Source: Hepsetus odoe (Eukaryota; Chordata; Actinopteri; Characiformes; Hepsetidae). From it: a stretch of DNA of 64,000 nt. Each line of letters opens with the position of its first letter. Position 1 is the stretch's first letter. Shown in pieces: positions 9,670-19,614 of the stretch. The position numbers and the translations under genes are program-made. The notes under the pieces were generated by a model that saw nothing but the letters and a program-made list of their open reading frames with translations, searched no databases and was not told where the DNA came from. Where the stretch lies: NCBI GenBank assembly GCA_017165825.1, contig CM029386.1, positions 1,677,491 through 1,741,490 of the forward strand, given 5' to 3'.

Positions 9670-10938
9670 TTGCTTGGAAAAAAAAAAAGAGAGAGAGACA
9701 TACACATACATAAATACATGGCTCTCATGTGTATGAAGAGTACCATGATGTTCAACCTTCTCTTGTGTTTGTATTTACAGGTTGCCCTCGTGGTCAGTCA
9801 CAATGACGGGTTAAGGGGAAACACCTTTATAGCTGCGGCGCATGGTTTTGCAAAAGTGTTTAACAAGTCAGATTGTTGGATCTGTGGCCTAATTCCACAT
9901 GGCGCGGAAATATTCCCACAAATTGCAGTTCCCCTCACCATCACTGATCACGACTGCACCTGTCCCTTTCTGATACGTGAGGATGTGGGTAATGAGACAA
10001 TCATAACTGCTACTCACCACGTAAGACCAATAACTAAACCCGATACACCCATAAAGTTAGCGTACACACCCAAGGGAAATCTATGTTGGAGTAATAATGG
10101 TTCTGGGCCTTATTTGGGTACTAGTGTATGTCATTTAGCCATCACACCTGATGTACCGTCGGTCATAGTACGTCTGAATGATCATTCTGTACGGTTTACC
10201 TTGATTTCCAAAACTGCATATTTCTCAGATGACGCTCCCTCTGTGAACGGGACCGTGTACGTTTGTGGTAACACAGCTTACCGCTATCTGCCTGAACGAT
10301 GGTCAGGTACATGTTATGCAGCTTACATCATACCAGCCTTGAGACACACTACTGATCCTAGACTTAATCATTTACACAAACGGGATTTATTTCATTCTCA
10401 TGAACTTGTAGCGCAACCTGCTAAAAGATTCTTTTCAGCTCTTTTTCCTAATTATGGAACGACAGTAGCTTTAGATGAAATTAGAGAAGTAGTGAGAGCA
10501 ATGGAAGATGTTAATAATGATACAGCGCGTGCTTTAGATCAAATTAATCATGAACTAATCAATATGAGACACATGACTCTCCAGAACAGGTTGGCTCTTG
10601 ACCTCTTGCTGCTGAAAAAGGTGGAACTTGTGCCGTTATTGGGGACGAGTGTTGCTCATTCATTCCAGACGTGTCCCATAATGTCTCGACTCTAATTTCA
10701 GAGATTAGAAAACAGGTCAAAGTTATGCACACCGCCTCTGCCTTCGGATGGTTCCCCAGCACGTTTGGGGTTCTGGCCACTCATATTCTTCAAGTCTTTG
10801 TTGTACTCATATGTTCGATTACTCTGATTCTCATCATAATCAAGACTGTTTTATACTTTGTTTCCAGGACGTGTAAGGCTGTACATGTCAAAGTAGTCTC
10901 TCTGTCTCCAGATGTGGAAATATTTGATCATTACCTGT
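9670..10938 (+). pseudogene. env: ERV-A envelope, surface part open, transmembrane part frameshifted
   Basis: A long frame runs 9670-10695. A hydrophobic signal-like segment lies around 9745-9795 and precedes a surface domain with CWICG near 9875 (the CxxC motif of gamma-type envelopes), several N-glycosylation sites, and a basic cleavage-like 'KRDLF' near 10378. A 'LQNRLALDLLL' block follows (10578-10610). A frameshift at about 10612 takes the CX6CC segment out of frame. The sister frame 10671-10940 resumes with a membrane span (about 10765-10860) and a cytoplasmic tail. A pyrimidine-rich 'gtatttacag' at 9771-9780 could be a splice acceptor. As encoded, no complete envelope can be made. Confidence 0.87.
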
Positions 10939-11095
10939 AATGATACATGATGACGATGGTTTAATTCATTCATCGCAGTTTGATTTTGAATATTTAGCAT
11001 GATGATCAGGGTCTTTGTTTTACTTCAAATTGATTAATTTAATTTAATTGATTTAATGTTGATTCAATGGGTTTACATAGAATCACAGGGGGGAG

Positions 11096-11468
11096 TGACG
11101 GATTGTAGCTTGATTTTACTTACTTACTTATTTTATATATACGCATATATTCTGTTTTTCTCTCTTCTCTGTTCTCTTCTGAGTAACGCTTTCTTTGCAC
11201 GTTAAAAACACCCAAACAAGGTCATAGTCTTAGATTAGGTGTCTCCACCGGAGGCCTTGGAGCTCCCAGAGACAGATAAAAAGGCACACTCTGAACTGTA
11301 CAAGTTAGAGAGAGAAAGGATTTAACATAGAGAGGAACACTGACCAGTCTTTTGAACATCTTGCAAGAACTCTGTTACTCTTCTGTTAATAAACTTGGAT
11401 ATAGCTTAAAACCTCTTCACCTCATCACTGACTCCTCGAACCTCGGTTCTCAATCAGAGAATCCAACA
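11096..11468 (+). repeat. ERV-A 3' LTR
   Basis: The LTR begins with TG right after a purine tract (caggggggag) and ends with CA. It is about 373 bp. It contains a TATA-like 'gataaaaagg' near 11275 and a polyadenylation signal AATAAA at 11388-11393. Position directly downstream of env supports the call. No second copy is seen in the window, so the boundaries rest on the TG...CA ends and the adjoining polypurine tract. Confidence 0.75.
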
Positions 11469-11728
11469 GTGCAATGGCTTAAGAGTATCTCGCTGTGCAC
11501 ATGGCACAGTTGATCACGCCTTCTTGGACACCTTTTTAAAAGCTTGAAAACAAATCAGAAAAAGATTCATCTATCAAGCACATTAAAGAACATTTCCTGC
11601 TTTTTTTCCATCAGTATTCACTAAGACTTGCAAGTCATGTCTGACAAGTTCAACCAATAGACTTTGCTCATGTTATTGCCAGAAAGGTGTTAGGCCTTGA
11701 AAATGTGTGTCAAAATGCATTTGCCACG
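11469..11728 (+). repeat. direct-duplicate block, partner of 13215-13474
   Basis: Starting at the base after the LTR, about 260 bp match 13215-13474 nearly base for base, including 'tatctcgctgtgcacatgg'. At 11728 the two copies diverge. There is no gene content. The block marks duplication of tRNA-cluster spacer. Confidence 0.85.
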
Positions 11729-11756
11729 ATCACCAGTCTGCAGAAGCAACACATTA

Positions 11757-11823
11757 ATGGGACATTTCAGGATAGGATTGCTGGACTCAAAAGACAGAGA
11801 GCTAACTATTACACCACGGCACC
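11757..11823 (-). pseudogene. decayed tRNA-Gln-like sequence
   Basis: On the minus strand the sequence begins GGTGCCGTGGTGTAATAG, close to the 5' half of vertebrate tRNA-Gln. It continues with an anticodon region CTTTTGAGT (TTG) and part of the variable arm. The T arm and the 3' acceptor strand do not pair. This is a pseudogene recognised only by its 5' two thirds. Confidence 0.55.
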
Positions 11824-12176
11824 TCTACTACCATGATCCTAAACCACACATGTTCAGTGTAAGCTAACAAAGTCCGTGATCCCAAACAAAGCAACCCATC
11901 AGCAAGATACAGATCCACACATGACAAAGGGATCAAGCAACTCACTTTAGGAACAGCAGGAGAAAACATCGACCTTTAGGTCTTCAGATTAAAGAGGACC
12001 AACACAGATGAGCTATTTGGGTTATCATCCAGAGAGTTCGCTTGTACCTGACAAGTTTGCTTGTACCTGATTGATGTGCATAACCAGCACGACTGTTCTT
12101 GCATGCTGGGCTTATCATAGGTCACGATCACAGGGTTGATAGGTCTGGTCATGTCTTTGAAGAACACCTACCAGAA
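11824..12176. other. spacer, nothing recognised
   Basis: About 350 bp of spacer between the tRNA-Gln relic and tRNA-Ala. One short imperfect direct repeat occurs around 12045-12070 (cttgtacctga twice). No coding or RNA signal. Confidence 0.5.
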
Positions 12177-12249
12177 GGGGAATTAGCTCAAATGGTAGAG
12201 CGCTTGTTTAGCATGCGAGAGGTAGCGGGATCGATACCCGCATTCTCCA
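12177..12249 (+). tRNA. tRNA-Ala (AGC)
   Basis: A 73-nt cloverleaf. The acceptor GGGGAAT pairs with ATTCTCC and the discriminator is A. Anticodon AGC lies in loop TTAGCAT. The anticodon stem CTTGT/GCGAG uses two wobble pairs. The B box (GGGATCGATACCC) is close to the Ala consensus. It is likely functional. Confidence 0.92.
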
Positions 12250-12425
12250 CGAGAAGCATATCTTGGATGCAGCGCTCCTCTAAGCTACATTGCACAGCCA
12301 GGCTTCTAAGTGAGCAGTGGTTTTTCTAATTGAAGTGTTTTCTTCCATTCCACTTGAGCATGCTGCTATGGAGGTAGCAAAAGCGACTTTCTGTGAAAGC
12401 CATGACACAGCTTTCACTACACCAT

Positions 12426-12499
12426 TGGCCCGTACGGAGATGGAGCCCGTGACCTTGTCCTTATTAGCACCACGCGCTGACCGACTAAGCTAACCGACA
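12426..12499 (-). tRNA. tRNA-Ile (AAT), degenerate
   Basis: On the minus strand a 74-nt tRNA-Ile fold is recognisable, with anticodon AAT in loop CTAATAA. The 5' acceptor TGTCGGT mispairs with ACGGGCC at the first positions. The anticodon stem has a G-G mismatch, and the T loop is altered (GGCTCCATCTCC). It is probably a pseudogene. Confidence 0.72.
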
Positions 12500-12957
12500 A
12501 ACGGTCAGCTGCGCCAGTCGCTGCAGAGCCACAAGGTGGTAGTACCTGACTAAACCGTACGAAGGACATGTCAACGTTAAGGGGAACTGTCTTGCAAAGC
12601 AGCAAATTTAGGGTTGGAGCACAGTTGTTTTGCGAGGACAGTGCTTTCAACAACTTGTTCATATTTCAGATGTTTGGCAAAGTTTATAGGTCACTTGCCA
12701 TCTGTTTAAGCCAAAAGCATTTTAAAAGTTCCATCACGTTTCTGCCCAGTTTGGGAGTGAGGGGCTTTCGTGTGTAAAGGCAACACGAAAACCACAAAGT
12801 GCAGAAACGCCAGACCGCCACCGCATCAAAGAGAAAAATGGGCTCATTCTGTAGAGAGCTCAGGTAGGATTGAAAGTTTTCATGGTATGAAGTGAACCTG
12901 TTGTTTCCAAACCTTCACTTGTGCATGTAACTTCGGTCAGCTAGAAGCCTTATGGTA
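12500..12957. other. spacer, nothing recognised
   Basis: Unrecognised spacer between tRNA-like loci. Open frames here (for example 12568-12777) are short and lack domain similarity. Confidence 0.5.
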
Positions 12958-13029
12958 GCGTTGGTGGTATAATGGCAAGCATAGCTGCCTTCTTAGCAGG
13001 TGACCTGGGTTTGATTCTCGGCTAATGCA
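12958..13029 (+). tRNA. tRNA-Gly body carrying a TCT (Arg) anticodon
   Basis: A 72-nt fold matching the vertebrate tRNA-Gly(TCC) body. The acceptor GCGTTGG pairs with CTAATGC through wobbles, and the D arm is TGGTATAATGG. The anticodon stem GCTGC/GCAGG encloses the loop CTTCTTA. Bases 34-36 are therefore TCT instead of TCC, and base 37 is T instead of A. The stem still pairs in four of five positions. Either a mutated pseudogene or an identity-switched tRNA; base 37 being T favours a pseudogene. Confidence 0.8.
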
Positions 13030-13125
13030 GCGTTTTTTGCTGGCCTGTGTCAGAGAGCAGGGAAAACTCCGTAATTTGCTGCTGCTCCAAATGGCAGGTC
13101 TCGGAAAGCGCAAAATGCAAGCAGA

Positions 13126-13198
13126 CTCCCCGTCGGGGGAATCGAACCCCGGTCTTCCACGTGACAGGCTGAGATACTGTCCACTATACTAACAAGGA
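13126..13198 (-). tRNA. tRNA-Asp (GTC), degenerate
   Basis: On the minus strand the tRNA-Asp body is clear, with anticodon GTC in loop CTGTCAC and discriminator G. The length is 73 instead of 72 because one C is added in the 3' T-stem run. The anticodon stem TCAGC/GTGGA contains an A-G mismatch. It is likely a pseudogene. Confidence 0.78.
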
Positions 13199-13214
13199 CA
13201 ACTGCAACCTTACG

Positions 13215-13755
13215 CGCTATGGCTTGAGAGTATCTCGCTGTGCACATGGCACAGTTGATCACGCCTTCTTGGACACCTTTTTCCATACAAGCTTGAAAAC
13301 AAATCAGAAAAAGATTCATCTATCAAGCACATTAAAGAACATTTCCTGCCTTTTTTCCATCAGTATTCACCAAGACTTGCAAGTCATGTCTGACAAGTTC
13401 AACCAATAGACTTTGCTCATGTTATTGCCAGAAAGGTGTTAGGCCTTGAAAATGTGTGTCAAAATGCATTGAAAAACCTTTCAGAGACAATCCTGTCAGG
13501 TTGTCCCATTGAAAGAAATGCAAACACTTCAAATGTGCATTGACTCGGCATCAACAGTTGCACAATTGTCTAAATATTGGAGAAGTTTACTCAGTAAACT
13601 TATTTCTGTGTTCTGATTATTCTTAGGGTTGACTTTTTAATTGGTTGAGCTGAAATATAGACGTAAGGCAGCAGTTCCATTCAAGCATTGGCACATTGGA
13701 AAACCCCTTGAGGATTTTTCACTGGATCAAAAGTCTTCAGTAATGAGAACCTAAG
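13215..13755. repeat. composite duplicated block
   Basis: The first 260 bp (13215-13474) duplicate 11469-11728 in direct orientation. The next 280 bp (13475-13755) are the inverted partner of 1130-1440. This segment therefore joins two pieces that are separate at the other places, and may be the ancestral continuous spacer from which they derived. Confidence 0.82.
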
Positions 13756-14825
13756 TCTATCAGCATGTGGTATTGCCCTATTTCTTCCTTGTCCGGTCAG
13801 GTGACTTACAGGAAGTTGTTTTGGTTCATGGAGGCTGTTAGTCATATTTTGCCTTGCTTTCATCCACTGGGATCACCTCTCATCTTCAGGACTGTACAGG
13901 CATTATCCCTATGTGTTAATGTTGTTCAGATTTCCTGTCATTTACACATGCTACTTTTACAGAAAGATGAGTAACTGGTGTTTATGTTTTTCTGCTTTGT
14001 TTTAGTTTTACCCTTTCTTCTATGCCAATAAACCTGTGGACAAGAAATCTGTCTGTAGAGTTTTGGTAAGGACCAGGCGTTTACCTGACTGTCTAAACAC
14101 GTGGTTGTGTGGAGGGCAGTACAATAACAGTAAGAGACATTTATCAGGGATTAGTTGGACTGTGTGGGGAAAAATGCTTCATCAGCAGTGTTGCAGGACT
14201 AAATGTTATAAACCAAGCTGTACTGGTGAACTGCATCTCACAGCAAGATGGTTCTTGGTTTCATTCCCAGTTGGAGCGGTCTGGGTGTTTTCTGTGTGGA
14301 GATTGAAAGTGAAAGTGACTATGTTTGATTGTTAGTACGGGTTAAAATGAAGATTCTGAAAAAGGACGGCATATCAGCTGAACAGGTAAAGTTGTGAGTC
14401 AGTGAGACTGAGGTATGTTAGAGTGTTAAAGGTGTTAGGAGTGGAGATGTTCTCAGAATAGACAACATGAAGGTAGAGAGGGACGTCTCTGCTCTGACAG
14501 TATTTGGGAGCTCAGTCCACCTTCAGGGTAACAATGAAAACAGTCTGGAATCAGATTGCCTCGTGTGCAATGAGATGATCTCTGTTTAGCAGTGACGTGC
14601 ACATCAGATGGAGATTCTTTTTTACTCTTTAGGTGTGAGTTTGTACATTTGAAAAAGTGTTTAGAAACTACATTTACTTTTATGATGTTAATAGAAGTTG
14701 GTTGTTTATTACTGATGTGGACATTGTAGTAGCTCAAAAATTTAAAAAATGTTTCATTGTAGTTAATTAACCTTTAGCCCTCTGAAAGCCCAACCTAGAG
14801 AATCATTGTGAAATCCTTTAAATGA
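13756..14825. other. spacer, no gene recognised
   Basis: About 1.07 kb with short open frames (for example 14036-14335 and 14453-14737) that show no domain. No tRNA fold was found by eye. Confidence 0.5.
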
Positions 14826-14898
14826 TGTTTCTGCCTGGTTTCGAACCAGGAACCTTTCGCGTATTAAGTGAACGTGATAACCACTACACTACAGAAAC
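14826..14898 (-). tRNA. tRNA-Val body carrying an AAT (Ile) anticodon
   Basis: On the minus strand this is a 73-nt tRNA-Val body: GTTTCTG acceptor, TAGTGTAGTGGTTATCAC D arm and an intact GGTTCGAAACC B box. The anticodon loop reads TTAATAC, giving AAT, one base from Val AAC. The stem TTCAC/GCGAA has an A-C mismatch. The outer body is otherwise intact. It is the first member of a tandem Val array that ends at 15702. Confidence 0.8.
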
Positions 14899-15110
14899 TC
14901 CTCCCAACAGGACTCTGTTGAGAATTGTTGATGGTATAAACTCTAGTTTAAAACTGCCTCAACTATTTCACATCAAACTCTGTGGGATTTAAGATCTTCA
15001 GCTGTTCATACTTCTACTCAACAGTGCAATATAACTCTCAAGTTGTCACTGAGTTAATGAAAAGGCCAGAAAACCAAAGTCAAATCATTTACACATGCTG
15101 AATTAAATAA

Positions 15111-15528
15111 TGTTTATGCTCAGTTTCCAAGTAGGGACCTTTCGCAGGTGAGAAAACGTGATCATGAAAATCGACTGAAAATCCATTTGAGATTCTCCTT
15201 CTTGACCATTGTTGACTGAAGCTGCTGGTAGATTAATGAAAAAGCAACAAAACCACTGTTAAATCCTTTATACATGCTGGATTAAATAATGTTTCTGCTC
15301 AGGTTCCAAGTGGGGACGTAGCTAACAGAAAAGGCAAGAAAACCCACTGTCAAATTCATGAGAAAATGTGATTATCACTACTGAAACTCAATTTGAGATT
15401 CTCCAGTTGAACGTTATTGACTGAAGCTGCTAGTAGATTACAGAAAAGGCACAAAAAGCACAGTAAGATCCTTCCAACTAGGGACCTTTAGCAGGTGAGA
15501 AAACGCGATTATCATTACTGAAACTCTC
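15111..15528 (-). repeat. three decayed tRNA-Val units of a tandem array
   Basis: Around 15111-15183, 15291-15372 and 15470-15528 the sequence keeps pieces of the neighbouring tRNA-Val on the minus strand, such as 'gggacctttcgcaggtga' and 'aacgtgat', with shared flanks ('ctggattaaataatgtttc', 'ttgactgaagc'). The units recur every 155-185 bp. None can form a full cloverleaf. Confidence 0.75.
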
Positions 15529-15629
15529 TGAGATTCTCCTGTTGACCCATGTTGACTGAAGCACCTAGTAGATTAATGAAAAGGCCAAAGAACCACTGTC
15601 AAATCTTTTATACTTTCTGGATTAAATAA

Positions 15630-15702
15630 TGTTTCTGCCCGGTTTCGAACCGAGGACCTTTCGCGTGTAAAGCGAACGTGATAACCACTACACTACAGAA
15701 AC
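15630..15702 (-). tRNA. tRNA-Val (TAC)
   Basis: A 73-nt minus-strand cloverleaf. The acceptor GTTTCTG/CAGAAAC is fully paired, anticodon TAC lies in loop TTTACAC, the stem TTCGC/GCGAA is perfect, and the B box is GGTTCGAAACC. It is the only array member with all arms and a Val anticodon, so it is likely the functional copy. Confidence 0.93.
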
Positions 15703-16215
15703 ACCTGTCAGGGGGTTTCTGTTCGGAACTGTTGATGGTGTTAAGTGCCATCTGAAACCACTTTAACTATTGCACATCACCATCTGTGGGATTAAGGACA
15801 TACAATTGTTTACACTTCTACTCAACAGTAAATTGTAATGCTCAAGTTGCTAGTTGGTCAAATTCAGTACAAGAGAGCAATTGTCAAAACCTTTTCACAT
15901 GCAGGATTAAATCCCTTAAAGGAGCAAACACTGATTTAAAGTTATTCTGGGTAATTAAAATGTTGAGATGAACTCATTCACAAATAGTCAGAAATGTTCA
16001 CACAGAATTGTGGAAGTGATTGGAAGAAAAACATCTGAATTGTTTAATGTTTAAAGTTTCCTCAAGTTTATTTCATAAAACCTTCATGAACACATTGATT
16101 AAAGCCTGAAACACAGTCGTACTGTAGTTTAATGTTCAAACTAAAATATAAATATGAAGTGTGGTTCACATCCCAACCAATAAATTATACATTAACTTTG
16201 AGATATGATGTAATT
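15703..16215. other. spacer, nothing recognised
   Basis: AT-rich spacer between the tRNA-Val array and an antisense LINE. It includes text resembling the array flank near 15720-15850. No gene. Confidence 0.5.
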
Positions 16216-18110
16216 CTACTTTAACTTATTTAAAGATATTATAACTGTGTTAAACAATCTGGTCAGAAACTCAACTGCCATTTCCCCTAAACACCTCCAT
16301 GCTTCCACTGGTATGTCATCCGGTCCAACAGCCTTTCCAATCTTCATCCTCTTCATCGCTGCCCTTACTTCCATCTTGTTTATTTGCTGCACTTCCAGGT
16401 TCACTCTCCTCACATCATCCAATCTTCTCTCGCTCTCATTTTCTTAATTCATCAGCCCTTCAAAGTATTCCTTCCATCTGCTCAACACACTCTGTTCACC
16501 TGTGAGTACGTTTCCATTTCTATCTTTAATCGCCCTGACCTGTAGCACATCTTTCCCAGATCTGTCTCTCTGTCTAGCCAATCAGTAAAGGTCATTTTCT
16601 CCCTCTTTACTGTCCAACCTCTCATATAATCTCCTTGTACACCTGTCTACCTCCTTTATCTCCTTGACTGTCCCATGTCTTCTTTGCCTCCCTCTTCTTT
16701 TAAATACACTCCTGGACTTCTTGATTCCACCACCAGGTTTCCTTATCCTCTTTCTTCCTTCCAGATGTCACACAAGTATATTTCTAGCCATCTGCCTTAT
16801 CACTTCTGCAGTAGCTTCCAAGCAATCTAGTAGCTGTTCAACACCTCCCAGTGCCTGTGTTAAATCCTGCCTGAATTCCACCTTGGAGTCCTCCTCCTTC
16901 AGCTTCCACCACTTGATCCTTGACTCTGCCCTGAGTTTCCTCCTCTTTTTGACCTCCAAGGTCATCCTACAGGCCACCATCCTATGCTGTTTAGCTACAC
17001 TCTCCCCTGCCACTACTGACCCTCCTGCAAAGAATATAATCCACCTGTGAGCACCTTCCACTCTTAAATGTCACCCTGTGCTCCTCCCTCTTCTTCAAAT
17101 AAGTATTAACTACAGCCATTTCCATACTTTTTGCAAAACCTACAACCATCTGACCTTCAGCTCCTTGACACCATGCCTACCCATCACTTCCTCATCCCCT
17201 CTGTTCCCTTCACCAACATGACCATTAAAATCTGTGGCAATCATCACTCTCTCTCCCCTGGGTACACTCTCTATGACTTTATCTAACTCACTCCAGAAAT
17301 GTTTCCTTCTCTTCCATCTCACAACCAACTTGTGGAGCATAAGCACTAACAATATTCATTATCACACCTTCAACTTCCAGCTTCAAACTCATCAACCTAC
17401 CTGACACCCTCCATCCAATCATCAATTTTCTGCCGCTTGTCCCAAACTGGGTCGCCGGGGAGTGTTGGAGTCCAACCTAGCGCACATAGGGCGAAGGACG
17501 AGGGACGCACCCTGGACAGGTCGCCAGCCCATCACAGGGAGGAGCGAGACAGGGACGGCACCTTGCTCAAGGGTACCTCAGGGCAGCCTATTGGGAAGGG
17601 GTTCAAACCCCCGATCCTCCGGCCAACACCCTAACCATCAGGCCACCACTGCCCTACCTGACACCCTCTTCACCTCCAAAACACTCTTCTCATACTCTTC
17701 CTTCAGGATAACACCTTCCCCATTCCTCCTTCTATCCATACCATGGTTCAACAGTTTAAACCCTCCTCCAGTACACCTGGCCTTACTACCCTTCCATCTA
17801 GTCTCTTGCACACACAAAATATCAACCTTTCTTCTCTCCATCATATCAGCTAATTCTCTACCTTTACCAGTCATGCTGCCAACATTCAAAGTCCCTACTC
17901 TCACTTCCACTCTCCGCCCCTTCTTTCTCTCCTTCTCCATCTGGACATGCCTTCCACCTTTTCTTCTTCTTTATCTTCTCCTTTGGCCAACAGTAGTCCA
18001 GTTTCCACCAGCACCCTGTAGGCTAACAGTACTGGTGGTGGTTGTTGTTAACCCGGGCCTCGACCGATCTGGTATGGAATTTTGTATCATTGTCCATATA
18101 TTGAGATTGC
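16216..18110 (-). mobile_element. RTE-type LINE, antisense, fragmented ORF
   Basis: Read on the minus strand, 17940-17638 encodes the start of an APE-type endonuclease with 'VGTLNVGSMTGKGRELAD' and 'DILCVQETRWKGSKA'. 17352-17140 encodes the later endonuclease part with 'DFNGHVGEGN'. 16422-16216 encodes the fingers of reverse transcriptase with 'GKAVGPDDIPVEAWRCLGE'. The catalytic palm is missing beyond 16216. Frames are interrupted by indels and by the SINE at 17413-17652. It is a 3'-truncated dead copy. The RTE assignment rests on these blocks. Confidence 0.82.
17413..17652 (-). mobile_element. tRNA-headed SINE with GGATGG-type tail and 16-bp target duplication
   Basis: On the minus strand the head (from 17652) reads GGGCAGTGGTGGCCTGATGG with a B-box-like GGGTTTGAACCCC. 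The tail near 17420 carries 'gacaagcggcagaaaa' and ends in ATTGGATGG. The 16 bases 'cctacctgacaccctc' flank it at 17396-17411 and 17653-17668, a clean target-site duplication. It is inserted in the RTE-type LINE. Confidence 0.9.
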
Positions 18111-18197
18111 AACGTTTTACACCGGATGCCCTTCCTGACAAAACCCTCCCCATTTACCCGGGCTTGGGACAAGCACGAAGAAATACATTGGCCTGTG

Positions 18198-18697
18198 NNN
18201 NNNNNNNNNNNNNNNNNNNNNNNNNNNNNNNNNNNNNNNNNNNNNNNNNNNNNNNNNNNNNNNNNNNNNNNNNNNNNNNNNNNNNNNNNNNNNNNNNNNN
18301 NNNNNNNNNNNNNNNNNNNNNNNNNNNNNNNNNNNNNNNNNNNNNNNNNNNNNNNNNNNNNNNNNNNNNNNNNNNNNNNNNNNNNNNNNNNNNNNNNNNN
18401 NNNNNNNNNNNNNNNNNNNNNNNNNNNNNNNNNNNNNNNNNNNNNNNNNNNNNNNNNNNNNNNNNNNNNNNNNNNNNNNNNNNNNNNNNNNNNNNNNNNN
18501 NNNNNNNNNNNNNNNNNNNNNNNNNNNNNNNNNNNNNNNNNNNNNNNNNNNNNNNNNNNNNNNNNNNNNNNNNNNNNNNNNNNNNNNNNNNNNNNNNNNN
18601 NNNNNNNNNNNNNNNNNNNNNNNNNNNNNNNNNNNNNNNNNNNNNNNNNNNNNNNNNNNNNNNNNNNNNNNNNNNNNNNNNNNNNNNNNNNNNNNNN
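18198..18697. other. assembly gap, 500 N
   Basis: Exactly 500 N, a placeholder length. Open frames reported across it are artefacts. A minisatellite starts at its right edge, which probably caused the gap. Confidence 0.99.
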
Positions 18698-18897
18698 TCC
18701 AACACACTCATCCCACATACTCTTCTCCCTCCTGATGATCCAACACACTCATCCCACACACTCTTCTCCCTCCTGATGATCCCACACACTCATCCCACAC
18801 ACTCTTCTCCCTCCTGATGATCCAACACACTCATCCCACACACTCTTCTCCCTCCTGATGATCCCACACACTCATCCCACACACTCTTCTCCCTCCT
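18698..18897 (+). repeat. minisatellite, unit about 40 bp
   Basis: About five tandem copies of a unit containing 'cacactcatcccacacactc' and 'ttctccctcctgatgatcc', adjacent to the gap. The array most likely continues inside the gap. Confidence 0.93.
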
Positions 18898-19032
18898 GCT
18901 GTGCAGAAAAAAAGGTTCTGTAACATGCGTTTGTTTCCTTTGGCCATCAGACTTTGAATCACAACTGACTCCTTCATTCTCCAAGTTTCACCTGTGTTTA
19001 TCCACCTGTATTAATCCACCTCTTGTTTGCAC

Positions 19033-19083
19033 AAACACATATTTATTATAATTATCACAGATAATTATAATAAATATGTGTTT
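19033..19083. repeat. perfect 23-bp inverted repeat with 5-base loop
   Basis: The arm 19033-19055 is the exact reverse complement of 19061-19083, separated by 'cacag'. The arms are AT-rich. It could extrude as a cruciform or be the relic of a very short foldback element. Confidence 0.95.
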
Positions 19084-19169
19084 AATAATTATCTCAAATT
19101 ATCAGATTTGGAACTCACACTTTTAACAATGCTGATTTACACATTATTAGTTATGATACTGATGCTCTA

Positions 19170-19378
19170 TTCTGGTCACATTCATATACATACTGTCTCT
19201 TATATACATACCATACATACTCTTGTGAGTAAGACTAATGTTCTTTGTCATCTGTTCCTGTGTTATGCTAGATGTCATCTCATGTGCTGCACCAGGGTCC
19301 TGAAGAAATATTATTTCATTAACTGTTTACTGTGTATGTGGTTGAAATGACAAGAAAACCATACTTGAATTGACCTGA
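19170..19378 (+). mobile_element. LINE 3' tail relic ending in TTGAATTGACC-like repeats
   Basis: Contains 'ccagggtcctgaagaaata' and 'gtgtatgtggttgaaatgac', and ends 'cttgaattgacctgaattga'. The same module lies in reverse at 60222-60420. It matches the 3' untranslated end common to fish CR1-like LINEs. No ORF remains. Confidence 0.65.
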
Positions 19379-19614
19379 ATTGAGGTCCTTACTTCCTCTA
19401 GTGGTGAGGATGGTCTAACAGACAGTCGAGGCTTTGACTATGACCTTGACTTAGTGTAGAAACAGACAGAGTCTCAGGATCTCCCCGTACAGCTCTCCCT
19501 CTTATTATTACAAACCCATAACACAGAGCGTGGACAGAAACACACATGCAAACCAGTACTAGTTTATCATCAGGATTCTTTTATCTTCCATTTAAAGAGG
19601 AGCTCAATAAACAG

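Larger units (their letters stand above)
5200..11468 (+). mobile_element. class I endogenous retrovirus ERV-A, 5' LTR missing
   Basis: Gene order is gag, protease, reverse transcriptase, RNase H, integrase, envelope and one 3' LTR. The envelope transmembrane region has the CX6CC arrangement and the surface part has a CxxC motif, as in gamma-type envelopes. No LTR similar to 11096-11468 and no primer binding site is visible upstream of gag. Frameshifts and stops break every gene except protease, which stays open. It is an old defective provirus, 5'-truncated or rearranged. The inverted gag copy at 1450-2365 suggests a complex local history rather than a simple insertion. Confidence 0.9.

Noticed and set aside
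18023..18817. Open frames of 190-450 codons around 18.2-18.7 kb
   Set aside because: They consist mainly of gap characters and minisatellite.
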